Of a DNA stretch of 64,000 nt, positions 10,572-21,010 are shown piece after piece; positions within the stretch are counted from its first letter, which is position 1, and each line of letters opens with the position of its first letter. The stretch is from assembly GCF_010093595.1 (NCBI RefSeq), contig NW_022985458.1, positions 62,001 to 126,000 on the forward strand, written 5' to 3'. The DNA comes from Mytilinidion resinicola (Eukaryota; Ascomycota; Dothideomycetes; Mytilinidiales; Mytilinidiaceae). Both the position numbers and the translations under genes were made by a program. Below the pieces are notes generated by a model that saw nothing but the letters and a program-made list of their open reading frames with translations, did not search any database and had not been told where the DNA came from.

Positions 10572-11994
10572 GTGCGATGTAATCTCCACTGACGTATAGC
10601 ACCTAGGGTTTAATCTAGAAAGAGTTTAAATATTGCCTTCTACTTTATAGCTATTTTGTTCTTGCATAAAAGTAACTGCAGGTTTTCCAACTCTAACCAC
10701 GCTACACGCGTTTATTTGCGGGAGCGTATACCGCCTTTATTAAACCTTAGGTTATAAGCTATAGCATAATGCTTGCTTTCCGTTGTATCTTCACCTGCAT
10801 CCTTGTTCTTGTCCTTATCTTTGTTGTTTTTGTCTTCGTCTTCGTCTTTAGCTTTAACATTCGCAGCATCGCTATAAGGGTTACTGTTCTGGTCTCTACT
10901 AAGCACCGTCCAGCTGCAACAAGTATATAAGTCTAATAGACTATTACCGGACTAGTATCCCAGTAACAACTATAAATCCTGCAATACCTTAGTTACCCGG
11001 ATAACTTAACCTCTCTCTCCGAGAAATCTAGTAGCAAGCGCTATCGGGTCTAGAGGTGTTATCGACTTATTGCAACGGATAATTGCTGTTATAATCGACG
11101 AAGCCTCTGGCACAGGGTAAAAAGCAATATCCGCTACCTAGTAGGCGGGGTTGGCGCTAAGTCTATAATTGATGTTGGGTTCATCTGCAGCCTTTGCTCT
11201 TGGAGAGGATGTTTACGGGGAGCTAGACTAAGTCACCCTGTCTGTTCTGGGCCCAACAAGGTGTCGTGGTTGGGATGACGTTACATGTCGAGACGACTTC
11301 GTACGCATGGTCCTCCAATCCGTTGGTTTAAGAGCGGTTCGTGACGTGCCGCGCCCCTTCTTCCGAACATGGCGATTGCTTGATTCACGTCGCGGAGAAT
11401 TTGTCACTAACACGTCATCAGCCTGACTGAGTTCGTCCTCATGGCTCACCCCAATTTCACCACCACTGGCGTCGCTTCTGTCTTCACCGTTCTCACAAGC
11501 AATCGGTTAAAACTGCCTCTCAGTATATATCTGATTTAGATAACGCTTTCGAGAACTTGGGTGACCCCTGCTCTAACTGTTCCGTTGCTGCCTACTTCTC
11601 CCCTAATCGTATCCTCCTCGTTAGATGGTGCCCTCATAACGGTCATACTATGTCAAGCCCACCTCGCAAGGCACATTCATTTTTAGAGATCCATTTAAGA
11701 AGTTCAACGGCTATCTTATGCATAACTAGAAGTAGGCGTCACATAGAAGATCACTAGCGCTAGTTAGAAGTCCACAAATATAAAACGTTCTGGTCGGCAT
11801 ATTCTCAACAGCAAAGAGCGGCCCTCCTAGAATCGGATACCGAGAGTTCCCGGTCACTCCAGACTGTTCGCTTGACGAATGCATGCCACTAAAGGCCATC
11901 TCGGGCACCGCAAGCCTGTAGAAGAGGCGGACACCAACGGCGACTCCGATCCCAGAGAATGGGCAATGACATCCCATGGATTCCCATCGAGTTC
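10572..11994. other. no certain gene
   Basis: A minus-strand frame at 10712..10906 has a Lys/Asp run (DKDKNKDAGED) and could be an upstream exon of the neighbour. The frame 11726..11977 directly downstream of the gasdermin-like gene could be reached by splicing from its last codons (possible donor GTAAGA near 11991, acceptor TACAG near 11935) but lacks a clear branch site. Confidence 0.3.
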
Positions 11995-12816
11995 TTACAC
12001 GTCTGCCTCAAGAACGACCATGTCATCCTCATCCACGTCGCATTCGAGATCATCCTCCGCCAGCTCCTCCTCCAAGTCCGCCTCGATGACATCCTCCTCG
12101 CCTGCGCGGTCGCCCGCCGTGAACATCTCCCATCGATTGGAATTGTTCTCCAGCGAGGCCGTGTCAACGCTCTTTTTCTTGAGCACCTTAAACTTGAGCT
12201 TGCGATACCGCACGCCGATGACGCGCTCACCTGGAGCAGTGAACGAGATGGTCCGCCCTGACGACCCGCCGGCATGCATGTTCAGCCCGACATTTGCAAT
12301 GCCCTCGGGGTCTGGTATGCCCAGCGACTCGCCCACGGGAGCCTCCCCCGAGAATGACGCCTGCCCACCCCGCTGGCGGTCCGCCTGCGCCTCGGCGTCC
12401 TTGACGGTGATGAGTCCCACCACCAAGAACAGCGGGTAGTCTAGCATGGCCTTCTCCATCCATTTCCGCGTGTCCTCGGCGGCGCACATGTTCATGAAGT
12501 AGCGTCTCTGCAGCAGGAGATGATACCTAAGCAGTTCATTCGTCTGCAGGTCGTTGGAATTGCTGCCCTCGAAGGCTACGTCCCCCGTGAAGAGCCTGGA
12601 TAGCTTTGCGCCGAGTCCTCCGCTCGCGCTGGTGGATCCGGCATCGCGCAGCGTCATGAAGGGGCTTGTCTCCACGTCGTGCTCCGGGAGGGCATCGTCA
12701 GTATCGGGCCAGAAGTCGTCGCCCGGGTTGCGGACATCGGTGACGAGACGGCCCAGGTGCGAGCTTTTGAGGGTCAGGAACCCGTTACGGTAGACGTCGA
12801 GGGCGTCGGGAGCCAT
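11995..12816 (-). CDS. gasdermin-like (HET-Q1/RCD-1 type) candidate
   Basis: A single exon of 273 residues from the ATG at 12816; an in-frame ATG 20 codons upstream is possible, but the MAPDALDVY start fits better. Early motif HLGRLVTDVRNPGDDFWP, then an Arg/Leu-rich helix region, then GERVIGVRYRKLKFKVLKKK, a strongly basic stretch. The last 36 residues are about half Asp/Glu. Size, absence of signal peptide and divergent pairing with a CHAT gene match fungal gasdermins. In that family an inhibitory C-terminal tail is removed by a clustered protease, and the N-terminal part forms membrane pores that kill the cell. The family call rests on recall of the N-terminal motif and on context, not on a search. 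Alternative: an unrelated CHAT substrate. Confidence 0.55.
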   Translation of the reverse strand: MAPDALDVYRNGFLTLKSSHLGRLVTDVRNPGDDFWPDTDDALPEHDVETSPFMTLRDAGSTSASGGLGAKLSRLFTGDVAFEGSNSNDLQTNELLRYHLLLQRRYFMNMCAAEDTRKWMEKAMLDYPLFLVVGLITVKDAEAQADRQRGGQASFSGEAPVGESLGIPDPEGIANVGLNMHAGGSSGRTISFTAPGERVIGVRYRKLKFKVLKKKSVDTASLENNSNRWEMFTAGDRAGEEDVIEADLEEELAEDDLECDVDEDDMVVLEADV

Positions 12817-13058
12817 GCTGCTTGTATGGGACCGGCGAAGGGATGAGGCTAGAGAGCAGATGATGACAGAGAGCAAAGTAACCAGTGGGTTTCCCTGAAT
12901 TGGTACATGTCTGGGTATCTACCTTGGCCCACGGCGCCCGGGCCCGGCGCGGCCCTTCCGCCCAACGGCGCACGAATGGAGTTTAGTACCTACATTTACC
13001 CCGCTATCCCCCTCCTCGCCGCTCCTGGCAGCCACGACCTTGATATGCACATGTATGG
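12817..13058. promoter_or_regulatory. shared divergent promoter of the gasdermin-like and CHAT genes
   Basis: Only 242 bp separate the two start codons, which face apart, so both genes must draw on this interval (or on 296 bp if the CHAT gene starts at the in-frame ATG at 13113). I see no clear TATA box. A close, outward-facing pair suggests co-regulation, as expected for an effector and its activating protease. Confidence 0.5.
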
Positions 13059-16000
13059 ATGCAGAAATTTGCTTCCGGTCTATTTCAACACCTTGCCTCG
13101 ACGCTTGAAGAGATGCCCCCGCCTCCAACGGTCGAACAAGATCCCTTGACCAACCCAGGAAGAGAGGACCCTGACAGCGGTGACGAGCTTGACGATTTTG
13201 ATAATGCCAGCGACATCATCGCGATCATCGAGCAAGAAGATCCCGAGCCCCGAGAGCCATCATCCGAGGATGATGGTCGTCGAGCGGCCATTCTACATCG
13301 AGCTGGAAACGAGCTGCTATGGCTGTGTCGCCACGAATCGGATGAACGTGAACGTGATCTTGCTGAAGCTGAACAGGAAACTGACAATTCCGTTGTTTCC
13401 GATACGACAGCGTCAAGCACAGCACCAGATCCCATTTCCAGCGTTGAAGTCCTCTCAAGACACTTCTCTTGCCTGGCCCTGCCTGAGCGCCTAGACAAAG
13501 CCACCCAGCTTCTCAAACGAGCTGCTGAGGGCACTGCCCCCGAAGACCGGTGGGACAAAATGCGTCGCCTTCGGGACTTCGGCTTAGCGCTGGGAGACAA
13601 GTACTATACGACGTTCTCCATCAATGACATCGATGCCGCCGTCGAAGCCCATCGTCAAGTCCTCGATCTCTTACGTGATGAAGACGATGACATCGACGAG
13701 ATGACTTCACTGGCAGACCTTGGCTATGCGCTGAAGGCTCGATTGAAGCATCGAGACACAGAACTCTCTTGGGATATGGAAGGCGGCGCAAAGGACTTGG
13801 AAGACGCCGATGCTATGGCCAGCTTGTTCCTGCTCGCTGCTCAACTAATCCTCAAAGGCGATCCAGACCAGTCCTACCAAGCAAACCAGGCGATCTACCT
13901 GAACAATCACGGGTATGCGCTGTTCTGGAAGTTTCGGCGTATCTCGCACCTACGAGACCATCTCGACGCAGGCATGAAAGCGTTCGAGGATGCGGTGGTG
14001 GTCGATGCAACAACCACGAATCCAGAGCGGCTCTCGCTGCTCTCAGATTTGGCCGATGCCGTAGGCGAGAGATTCCAGATGACGACCTCGGAAGAAGACC
14101 TTGAGAAGCTGGCAGCCACGGTCCGAGAGATCACTGGAATGGCTGCCGCCGAAAACGCTACCAAAGCCGTGTACCTGAACCGGCTAGGGAATGCATATCG
14201 CATGCTCTTCGACGTCACAAAGTCCATCGGGCACTTGGACAATAGCATCCAAGCATACGACTCAACACTTCTGCTCTCTCCTGAGGACGACGTTGGCCGA
14301 GAAATCCCGTTGTCCAGCCTGGGCATGGCACACTTTGCCCGTTACGAGGGACTCGGCCTTCCAGAGGATCTGGACAAGGCAATCGGCGCATTGCAGCCAG
14401 CTGCTGCGCTGGCCGCTGCGAGCGACCAACAACTGTACGGGGAGATACTGAACATCCTGGGCATTGCACTACGAGTACACTTCGAGCTGACTGGAAATCT
14501 CCATGTCAGCTCGCTGCACAAGGCCATCGAGACGAACAGAAGACTGCTTGATCACCTGGGCCACGCCAAAGGCCGAGAGCAAGACGAGGGCAAAACGCAA
14601 GAGCGCGCAGCGACCTTGAGCAATCTAGGTGCATGCCTCCAGACTCAATTCGATGGGAATGGTCTGCCAGGCACCCTGGAGGAGGCCATCGCCGTTCAGC
14701 GGCAGGCTATCGACCTGTCGCCGACGACTGATTCTTCAAGATCAGTGAGACTTGCTGGCTTGGCAGAATCCTACAGAAGGCGTTATGATCTGTTGGGCAA
14801 GATCGAGGACGTAACCGCTGCCATACAACTCGGCAAGGAAGCCATTGCTGTCACGGGACTGGATATGCTATTTCCCAACGAGTTCCCGTTGATGCTCACC
14901 AACCTTGGCCTGGCCTTGGTCAGGCGATATGAGGTGCTCGGCGTTGTCGAAGATCTCGAGGAATCGATGGAATATTGCAAATCGGCAGAGGAAGCGTCGC
15001 GCGACAAGCCTACGGTGCATCCCCTCTGCCGCAACAACCGCAGTTACTGCATGATTGCGAAGTTCTATCACTCAGGAGCCGTGGTAGACGTGAACGAAGC
15101 GGCCATCGTGTCTAAGAAGGCCATGGACCTGGCCTCGCACGATCAGCGACTTCTGCCAGTGGCTCAGAACAACTTCTGCCGGGCCTCAATCGAACAACTT
15201 CACCTGGGAATATCCATTGAGGTCGGTCTGGACAAGATCCTGACCATGACAAACGAAATGCTCGCGTCGATCCCGCCTGGACATACGAACAGAGCACTTG
15301 CGTTGAGTTGCCACGCAATGGTTCGTACCGAAGTTTTCGAGCAGACCGGGTCAGTAGACGACCTGGGACTCATGGTCCAGTCTCTCGAAGACGCTGTCAC
15401 GGAGTCGAAGTTCCATAACCAGATCACCCAGGCCACACACCTCAGGGATCTGGCTGAAGTGTTGGCCACGAGATTCGAATGGATGGGCAAGCAGAGCGAC
15501 TTGGACAAAAGCATTGAGAGCGCGAGCAGATCCATGGAGCAGATCCCTGAAACGCATCCGCAATACGCGTTGCATCTCACCACTCGCGGAAGGGCACTCA
15601 TACAGCGTGCAGTTCATACCAGCTCAGCCCGCGACTTCAACTCTGCCATAGACCTCCTCCAACAGGCGGGACAACGCCTCACAGAGAAACATCCCAAAAG
15701 AAGTGCATGCTTGAACAATCTTGCCACGGCTCTCGGCCTGAGGAGTTTGCTGATAGGGACGACGGACGATCTCAACGCGGCTGTCCAGGCTGCGATGACT
15801 GCAACAAAGGCCTTTCCTGGCGACTTCCCCGGCAAAGCTGTCTGCTTGACCAATCTGGGACAGATCCTCACGCAGCGATTCTCGAGAGCAGGATTGGACG
15901 ACGACATTGATATTGCGGTCGAGTGCCAATCGAAAGCGCTAAAGCTGACGGCTAAGAGTCACTGGCGCTACATCACCATTTTGGAGAATCTCTCCTCTGC

Positions 16001-18071
16001 GCTGCTGATGCGATTCCAAAAGCGCCACCACGCGGAAGACGCGAAGAGCCGCACTGAAGACTCGAGAGGAGGCCCCATGGAAGATTTGAAGGAGGCGGTT
16101 AAGCACTCCAGACAGACCCTGGAACTGTCCCCAGAGACGAGTCCGGAGCGGGCGCGATATCTGGCAAATGCAAGCAGAGCGCTACTGGCATTGGCAAAGT
16201 CCGATCATTCCTCGAGCGTCGAAGATCCGTCCGCCGCCAATGGTAACTTGGACGAAGCTATCACGTACAGCAAGGAAGCAGCACGGCTGTCGGTTGGTGA
16301 TGAGAGCCAATCCAGACCAGAAATACTGCTCAGCTACGCGTCGTGTTTGGCAACGCGGTTCAAGCAGAGCAAGAAACTATCGGACAGGCAAACTGCAGTA
16401 GACGTCCTTGGAGAGGTTCTAGACTCTCCAAGGTTCCCTATCGGCCGCCGAGTCATCGCAGCAGTCTCAGCAGCCGATATCCTCTACCTAGACGATGTCA
16501 AGACAGCGAGCCGCATGCTCTCTCAAGCTGTAGAGCTCTTGCCAAGGGTCATATCCCGAAGCCTCCTTCGAAGTGATCAGCAGTTCATTCTTTCTCAAAT
16601 TCCTGGACTTGCAGCAGACGCTGCAGCTCTCGAGATGCGTGTGAACAAGAGGGCTGATGAGGCCGTCCGCTTGTTGGAACTCGGACGCGGCGTCATTGCC
16701 GGTCTCTACATCAACGAGCGTTCGGAGACCGCAGATGTGGAAGAGGCCCATCCGGAGCTCGCCAAAAGGTTCAGGGACGTCCAAGAACGTCTCGACAGAT
16801 CAGAGGAAGACGTCCTGCTGCCTGATGTCAGATCCTTTCTCCAATCCCAGGCCGCCAGGAGATATGACGCAGTCCAAGAGTTTGACCGCATAGCGGCGGA
16901 GATTCGAGAACAGCCAGGCTTCGACCGGTTCCTACTTGGCCCCGCCCCAGACGAGCTCACGGCTTTGGCGGTAGAAGGGCCCATTGTCTACTTCAACGTC
17001 TCACGCTACGGTAGTACCGCCCTCGTCATAACAGAAGAGAAAATCCACGATCTTCCCCTTGAACGGCTGCGGTACGACGACGTCGTGGCGAAGGCAGAAA
17101 AGCTCAGCGATATCAGAGACAACGACAGTCTTGTCACACGACGAGTCAACAACGTGGCTTTAGGCAAGATTCTGCAGTGGCTGTGGGATAATGCTATAGA
17201 GGAAATTCTCCACTTCTTGAACTTTACTAAGGTGCCGGAATTCGAGGAGAAGTGGCCGAGGATATGGTGGATTCCCGTGGGACTGCTTAGTCTGTTCCCG
17301 ATTCATGCTGCGGGACGTCAGAAATTGGGTCTGGCCGCACTGGACCGTGTCATATCGAGCTATGCAACGACAGCCAGATCGCTTGCCCTCTCGCGAGAGA
17401 GAATCTTGGCTCTTGACAAACAGAAGTCCAACGGGGGCGAGGCTCCTCAGCCTCTAGAAGCATGCCTGGTGAGCATGAAAACGACTCCTCAGCGAACGGA
17501 TCTCATCCACGCGGAAGCCGAGATCCAAGCCATCGCCGAGCTACTCCCCATCCCAAAGACAGTCTTGGCCCAGCCGACAAAGGAGCAGGTCCTGGAGTCC
17601 CTTCGGCGCTGCTCGATCGTCCACTTTGCGTGCCACGGCGAGATGCACGCGAACCCGTCCCTGAGCCGCATCCTCTTCAGCGACTGGGAGGACCACCGCT
17701 TCTCCGTGCACGACATGGCCGGGACGAACCTCGTCCGACAGGCAAGGCTAGCCTATCTTTCTGCCTGCCACGCCGGCACCAGCAGAGACATGTTTCTGCT
17801 CGACGAGGCCATGCACATGACTGGCGCGTGCCAGCTGGCTGGGTTCCCTGCCGTCGTCGGTACGCTCTGGAAGGTGTTGGACGAATACGCACCGGCCGTC
17901 GCCCGTGACGTCTATGCGAGGATATTAGACCAGGGCGGCTCGTTGGACGTTCGTCGAACGGCGCAGGCCTTGCATTTTGCCGTGCGTGGCGTCCGGTCGC
18001 TTTCGGAGAGAGGGCCAAGAGCCAAGCCCAATCCGATTGCTTGGGCTCCGTATATCTATGTCGGTGTATGA
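13059..18071 (+). CDS. large TPR-repeat protein with C-terminal CHAT protease domain
   Basis: One intronless frame of 1670 residues. Residues 1 to about 130 are acidic and low-complexity. From about 150 to 1250 the protein is a long array of TPR-like helical repeats, with recurring LxNLGxALxxRF and DLxxAIxxxxxAL patterns. The last 330 residues form a CHAT domain, a caspase/separase-related fold, with His in HFACHG (His1526) and Cys in SACHAG (Cys1570) as the expected catalytic dyad. The tail PIAWAPYIYVG is typical of CHAT ends. Both catalytic residues are intact, so protease activity is plausible. Another in-frame ATG at 13113 may be the true start. Divergent from the gasdermin-like gene, its likely substrate; the TPR array would sense the trigger. 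Confidence 0.85.
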   Translation: MQKFASGLFQHLASTLEEMPPPPTVEQDPLTNPGREDPDSGDELDDFDNASDIIAIIEQEDPEPREPSSEDDGRRAAILHRAGNELLWLCRHESDERERDLAEAEQETDNSVVSDTTASSTAPDPISSVEVLSRHFSCLALPERLDKATQLLKRAAEGTAPEDRWDKMRRLRDFGLALGDKYYTTFSINDIDAAVEAHRQVLDLLRDEDDDIDEMTSLADLGYALKARLKHRDTELSWDMEGGAKDLEDADAMASLFLLAAQLILKGDPDQSYQANQAIYLNNHGYALFWKFRRISHLRDHLDAGMKAFEDAVVVDATTTNPERLSLLSDLADAVGERFQMTTSEEDLEKLAATVREITGMAAAENATKAVYLNRLGNAYRMLFDVTKSIGHLDNSIQAYDSTLLLSPEDDVGREIPLSSLGMAHFARYEGLGLPEDLDKAIGALQPAAALAAASDQQLYGEILNILGIALRVHFELTGNLHVSSLHKAIETNRRLLDHLGHAKGREQDEGKTQERAATLSNLGACLQTQFDGNGLPGTLEEAIAVQRQAIDLSPTTDSSRSVRLAGLAESYRRRYDLLGKIEDVTAAIQLGKEAIAVTGLDMLFPNEFPLMLTNLGLALVRRYEVLGVVEDLEESMEYCKSAEEASRDKPTVHPLCRNNRSYCMIAKFYHSGAVVDVNEAAIVSKKAMDLASHDQRLLPVAQNNFCRASIEQLHLGISIEVGLDKILTMTNEMLASIPPGHTNRALALSCHAMVRTEVFEQTGSVDDLGLMVQSLEDAVTESKFHNQITQATHLRDLAEVLATRFEWMGKQSDLDKSIESASRSMEQIPETHPQYALHLTTRGRALIQRAVHTSSARDFNSAIDLLQQAGQRLTEKHPKRSACLNNLATALGLRSLLIGTTDDLNAAVQAAMTATKAFPGDFPGKAVCLTNLGQILTQRFSRAGLDDDIDIAVECQSKALKLTAKSHWRYITILENLSSALLMRFQKRHHAEDAKSRTEDSRGGPMEDLKEAVKHSRQTLELSPETSPERARYLANASRALLALAKSDHSSSVEDPSAANGNLDEAITYSKEAARLSVGDESQSRPEILLSYASCLATRFKQSKKLSDRQTAVDVLGEVLDSPRFPIGRRVIAAVSAADILYLDDVKTASRMLSQAVELLPRVISRSLLRSDQQFILSQIPGLAADAAALEMRVNKRADEAVRLLELGRGVIAGLYINERSETADVEEAHPELAKRFRDVQERLDRSEEDVLLPDVRSFLQSQAARRYDAVQEFDRIAAEIREQPGFDRFLLGPAPDELTALAVEGPIVYFNVSRYGSTALVITEEKIHDLPLERLRYDDVVAKAEKLSDIRDNDSLVTRRVNNVALGKILQWLWDNAIEEILHFLNFTKVPEFEEKWPRIWWIPVGLLSLFPIHAAGRQKLGLAALDRVISSYATTARSLALSRERILALDKQKSNGGEAPQPLEACLVSMKTTPQRTDLIHAEAEIQAIAELLPIPKTVLAQPTKEQVLESLRRCSIVHFACHGEMHANPSLSRILFSDWEDHRFSVHDMAGTNLVRQARLAYLSACHAGTSRDMFLLDEAMHMTGACQLAGFPAVVGTLWKVLDEYAPAVARDVYARILDQGGSLDVRRTAQALHFAVRGVRSLSERGPRAKPNPIAWAPYIYVGV

Positions 18072-18902
18072 CACTCCACATAGGGGGAGGAGGATTTCAT
18101 GTCCCCTGACCAAAATGGACGCAGCATAGAGGCTTGATTATGATTACCCATTCCCCTGCCTACGTGAAATCTGCGCCCGGTCTACATCCAGAGACATCCA
18201 GCAGCATCGTACTAACATATAATAGCGCCTGTATCAATATTCCGGGGTCTTGAGAGCTTCTTATATAGCTTTCTTGAGTCCTAGACGAATCTACTCAGAA
18301 GCATACAAGACAAAGAGAAATGTTTCTGTTCTGTAGGTCTCACCCTCCTTATAACCTGTCCTCCTGTGCCCATGTTTCCGCAAGCCACGCTGTTAATGTC
18401 GCTTCAGTGATCTGATCTCATGTGGAGATTGGTCTCCCGCTGTTTGTCACATCTCCTGCATCTTCCACATTGTTTTTGAGGTTGATTGAAGACACAATCC
18501 AACCGCGTCAATAGGCCACCGAAGACCGTCGAGAACACTTGGGACGGGACAGCATTTCCGTCGACCAACGTACAAGGGCTATCTCCGAAAGATTGAGTTT
18601 TCACGCTATGTTTCAGATTCCATCTTCCGTGGCGATGATGGGGTCTCGCATTAGTGAGATCTAAACACCCATGGGTTATAGTGCGGCCCACTGGCTTACG
18701 GGGCTTGTGAAGCCGCCTCGAATATTCAGCAACGAAACTACAACCTTAATTGCTTCGCCGCGCATAGCTTTCTACAATTTTACGATAACTCTATGTTTGA
18801 TTAAAGGTAAAAAGCCATCGCGGTTGACTTCGTAATAGTCTTAGTGATATATAGCTGCGGGCCAGGAGTAGGACCTTAAATTATCAGCAGATTATAGATT
18901 TG
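18072..18902. other. no gene seen
   Basis: Downstream of the CHAT gene: 3' untranslated sequence, then AT-richer DNA up to the next transposon. No recognisable frame. Confidence 0.35.
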
Positions 18903-20264
18903 GGGGAGGGCTAATCGTACGGGCGCTAGTACCTGTACACCCCCTTTTTAGTAGTTGTACACCCCCCTTTCTAGTAGTTGTACACCCCCTAAACCCCTGT
19001 CGTTTCACCGCCCTCTAATTGGCTCGGAGCACTGCGCCGGAGCTCCGGTTATTCACCTATACATCACGTGAGGCTATACGAATTGGCGTGCAGCCTTTCC
19101 GATTCGTGCAGCCTCGCCGATTTGTATAGCCTCACGTACGAGCTCATGTACGGCTATACGAATCGGCGTGAAATAGGCTGGCAGCATTCTGCTCTTCTGT
19201 AGCCTCACCGATTCGTGTAGCCTCACGTACGAGCTCACGTAGTATAAGTATAAGTCTAAGTCTAAGTATAGAATAGAAATTCTATTCTAGAAGTGCCTAC
19301 GTGTCTACAAGTATGCCAAACCTGTCAAAACCTCACCTTATTACGGCTCCTTTGCATTGAGCCTAGCCCCCTCGCATCACCGCCTCCGCCTGCTCAATAT
19401 CTCGGTCAATTTCCGCCTCAATATCTTCATCATACGTCGCAAGCTGACGTAGAAGCTCCTCTCGGCTAAGCCTCTGTGCTTAAGGATGAGGATGAGGCTG
19501 AGGCTGAGGCATAGGCTGAGGCGTAGGCTGAGTACTATCTTTCCTCTGAAGTGCCTTTTTCCGTGGTACCTTATCCTTTGCACCAGGCGGCCGGCCGCGC
19601 TTCTTAGCTGCAGGTGCAGCCGTAGGTGTAGCTGTAGGCCGCTGCTGTATGCGCTGCTGTATGCGCTGCTGTAGGTACTGCCGTAGGTGCTGCCGTAGGT
19701 ACTGCCGTAGGTGCTGCCGTAGGTGCTGCTGTAGATGCAGCTGTAGGCCTAAGAAGGGCTGGATCAATACGAGAAAGATCAACCGGTGTAGCTGTCGACT
19801 GATAGGCATTCCGAGCGACAGGAGCTGGACGAGGGACTACAGAAATAGGCGGTGCTGGCGGCGGAGCTGTCGGCATGCGTCTTGGAGGTATGTATGCTCG
19901 TATGTCTACTCTGTCTGGTTTACTACGGTATTTTGCTAGGCCGTAGCCCTGCGCTGATGCGTGCGCTTGTAGAGCAATATGCGCTTCCTCTGCTGTAGGG
20001 TAGTACGCCAGCCGTGGCGGCTGGAGGGCCATGGTGAGTGAACTGTTAAGGTGGAGGAGGAGGATGAGGATGAGGACGCAATTGCTTGTGTACACGCCGC
20101 ATTTGGAGAGAGCATTTGGAATTAGTGAGCGAGTTAAGCGAGCGAATCGGAGGCTATGGAGTAGCCCTCTAAGCCAATTACAAGGCGGTGAAGCAACAGG
20201 GTGTGCGTGGAGTGAAAAGGGGGTGTGCGCGGAGTGATTAGGGGGTGTGCGTTTATCCCTCCCC
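18903..20264. mobile_element. internally deleted Mutator-like element, 1.36 kb
   Basis: The ends are inverted relative to each other: the left begins GGGGAGGG and the right ends CCCTCCCC, each followed inward by three CACACCCCC-type motifs, although these outer motifs have diverged. Inner TIR sequence (TTTCACCGCC..TAATTGGCT) matches better. The element carries a minus-strand relic of the transposase gene whose core has been deleted. No clear target duplication remains. Confidence 0.65.
19363..20032 (-). pseudogene. Mutator-like transposase gene lacking its catalytic core
   Basis: The start (MALQPPRLAYYPTAEEA, then AQGYGLAKYRSKPDR) matches the amino terminus of the coding element at 59685. 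It then jumps directly to the Pro/Ala-rich C-terminal region and AT-hook motif KKRGRPPGAKDK found at the end of that element. The whole DDE/MULE core and zinc motif are absent. An Ala-Pro-Thr tandem array in the middle (12-bp units) has shifted frame. A TAA stands where Gln would be expected shortly after the AT-hook region. It cannot make transposase. Confidence 0.7.
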
Positions 20265-20893
20265 GAGTAAAATACCTAAACAAAAGATTTATTGCAGTAT
20301 AGGGGGTTTTGCGCCACCTAGGGGGGGACATTACGGCGTTATCGCATAATTTGTAGGGTGCCTCTTCTTAGGAGCATCGTAAGGCGCATCTAATACAGCT
20401 CCACCATCGACTTCCCGTTAATCGTAGTAGCCATAGGTTAGTAGTATTATGCGTATAGACCTCACTAGTACGTTGATAAGATAATATCAGCCCTATGGCT
20501 GCCGTCCGAGGCTGATTCATGCAGCGTGGCGACGCCGACCGGTACTTTCCGATCGAAGAGATGACGATCCTGGCTAGCGCCGAACGCCGTTTTAGTTTTA
20601 GACGTAATAAAACTTTTCTGTCAGCAGGCCAAGCCAATCCTGTGGCTGAATAGGCAACAGTGTGAGAACGCCCGCATGACAAGTTAGCGCCCGTATCTTC
20701 AACGAGCGTGCCATGATTTTTACCGTTGTTGCTCAGCAACATCTTTCTAAATCTATATAGATCTACGTAACTCAACATGTGCGACATCTAGATTACAACG
20801 TATGCCAATTGTCGCCGGATCCCTCAACATCAAGTACGGGGTGACTATCTTCGATGTGCAGCAGCACGAGCTCGTCCGAACCAACAACTTTGT
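20265..20893. other. no gene seen; weak repeat
   Basis: A stretch around 20490..20660 resembles 22565..22735: both contain CAGCCCTATGGC, a TTCATGCA(A/G)CGT segment and CCTGTGGCTG in the same order. The 139-codon minus frame at 20368..20787 is not recognisable. Probably a decayed dispersed repeat. Confidence 0.3.
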
Positions 20894-21010
20894 ATGCCTC
20901 CAAGTGGACAGCTAAGGGACTTACCATTGTCCCTTGATCCTCAAGATACGAACGTGGGCGGAGAGTGTCCTACGTGCAATGCACGATCGCCATCCAATTC
21001 TTCAGATTAA
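20894..21010 (+). CDS. 38-residue peptide or 3' exon, CxxC-containing
   Basis: Reads MPPSGQLRDL at the start and ECPTCNARSPSNSSD at the end, stopping at TAA 21008..21010. The same frame exists, with one nonsense change, at 3004..3120, which suggests that the frame once mattered. No RNA evidence and no family. Its stop codon interlocks with that of the minus-strand gene in the palindrome TTAA. Confidence 0.35.
   Translation: MPPSGQLRDLPLSLDPQDTNVGGECPTCNARSPSNSSD

Noticed and set aside
11726..11994. A second exon extending the gasdermin-like protein
   Set aside because: A donor and acceptor can be found but no convincing branch site; the 273-residue single-exon form already matches the expected size. 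Kept only as an alternative.
13085..17908. Antisense open frames within the CHAT gene
   Set aside because: Shadows of a long GC-rich coding frame.
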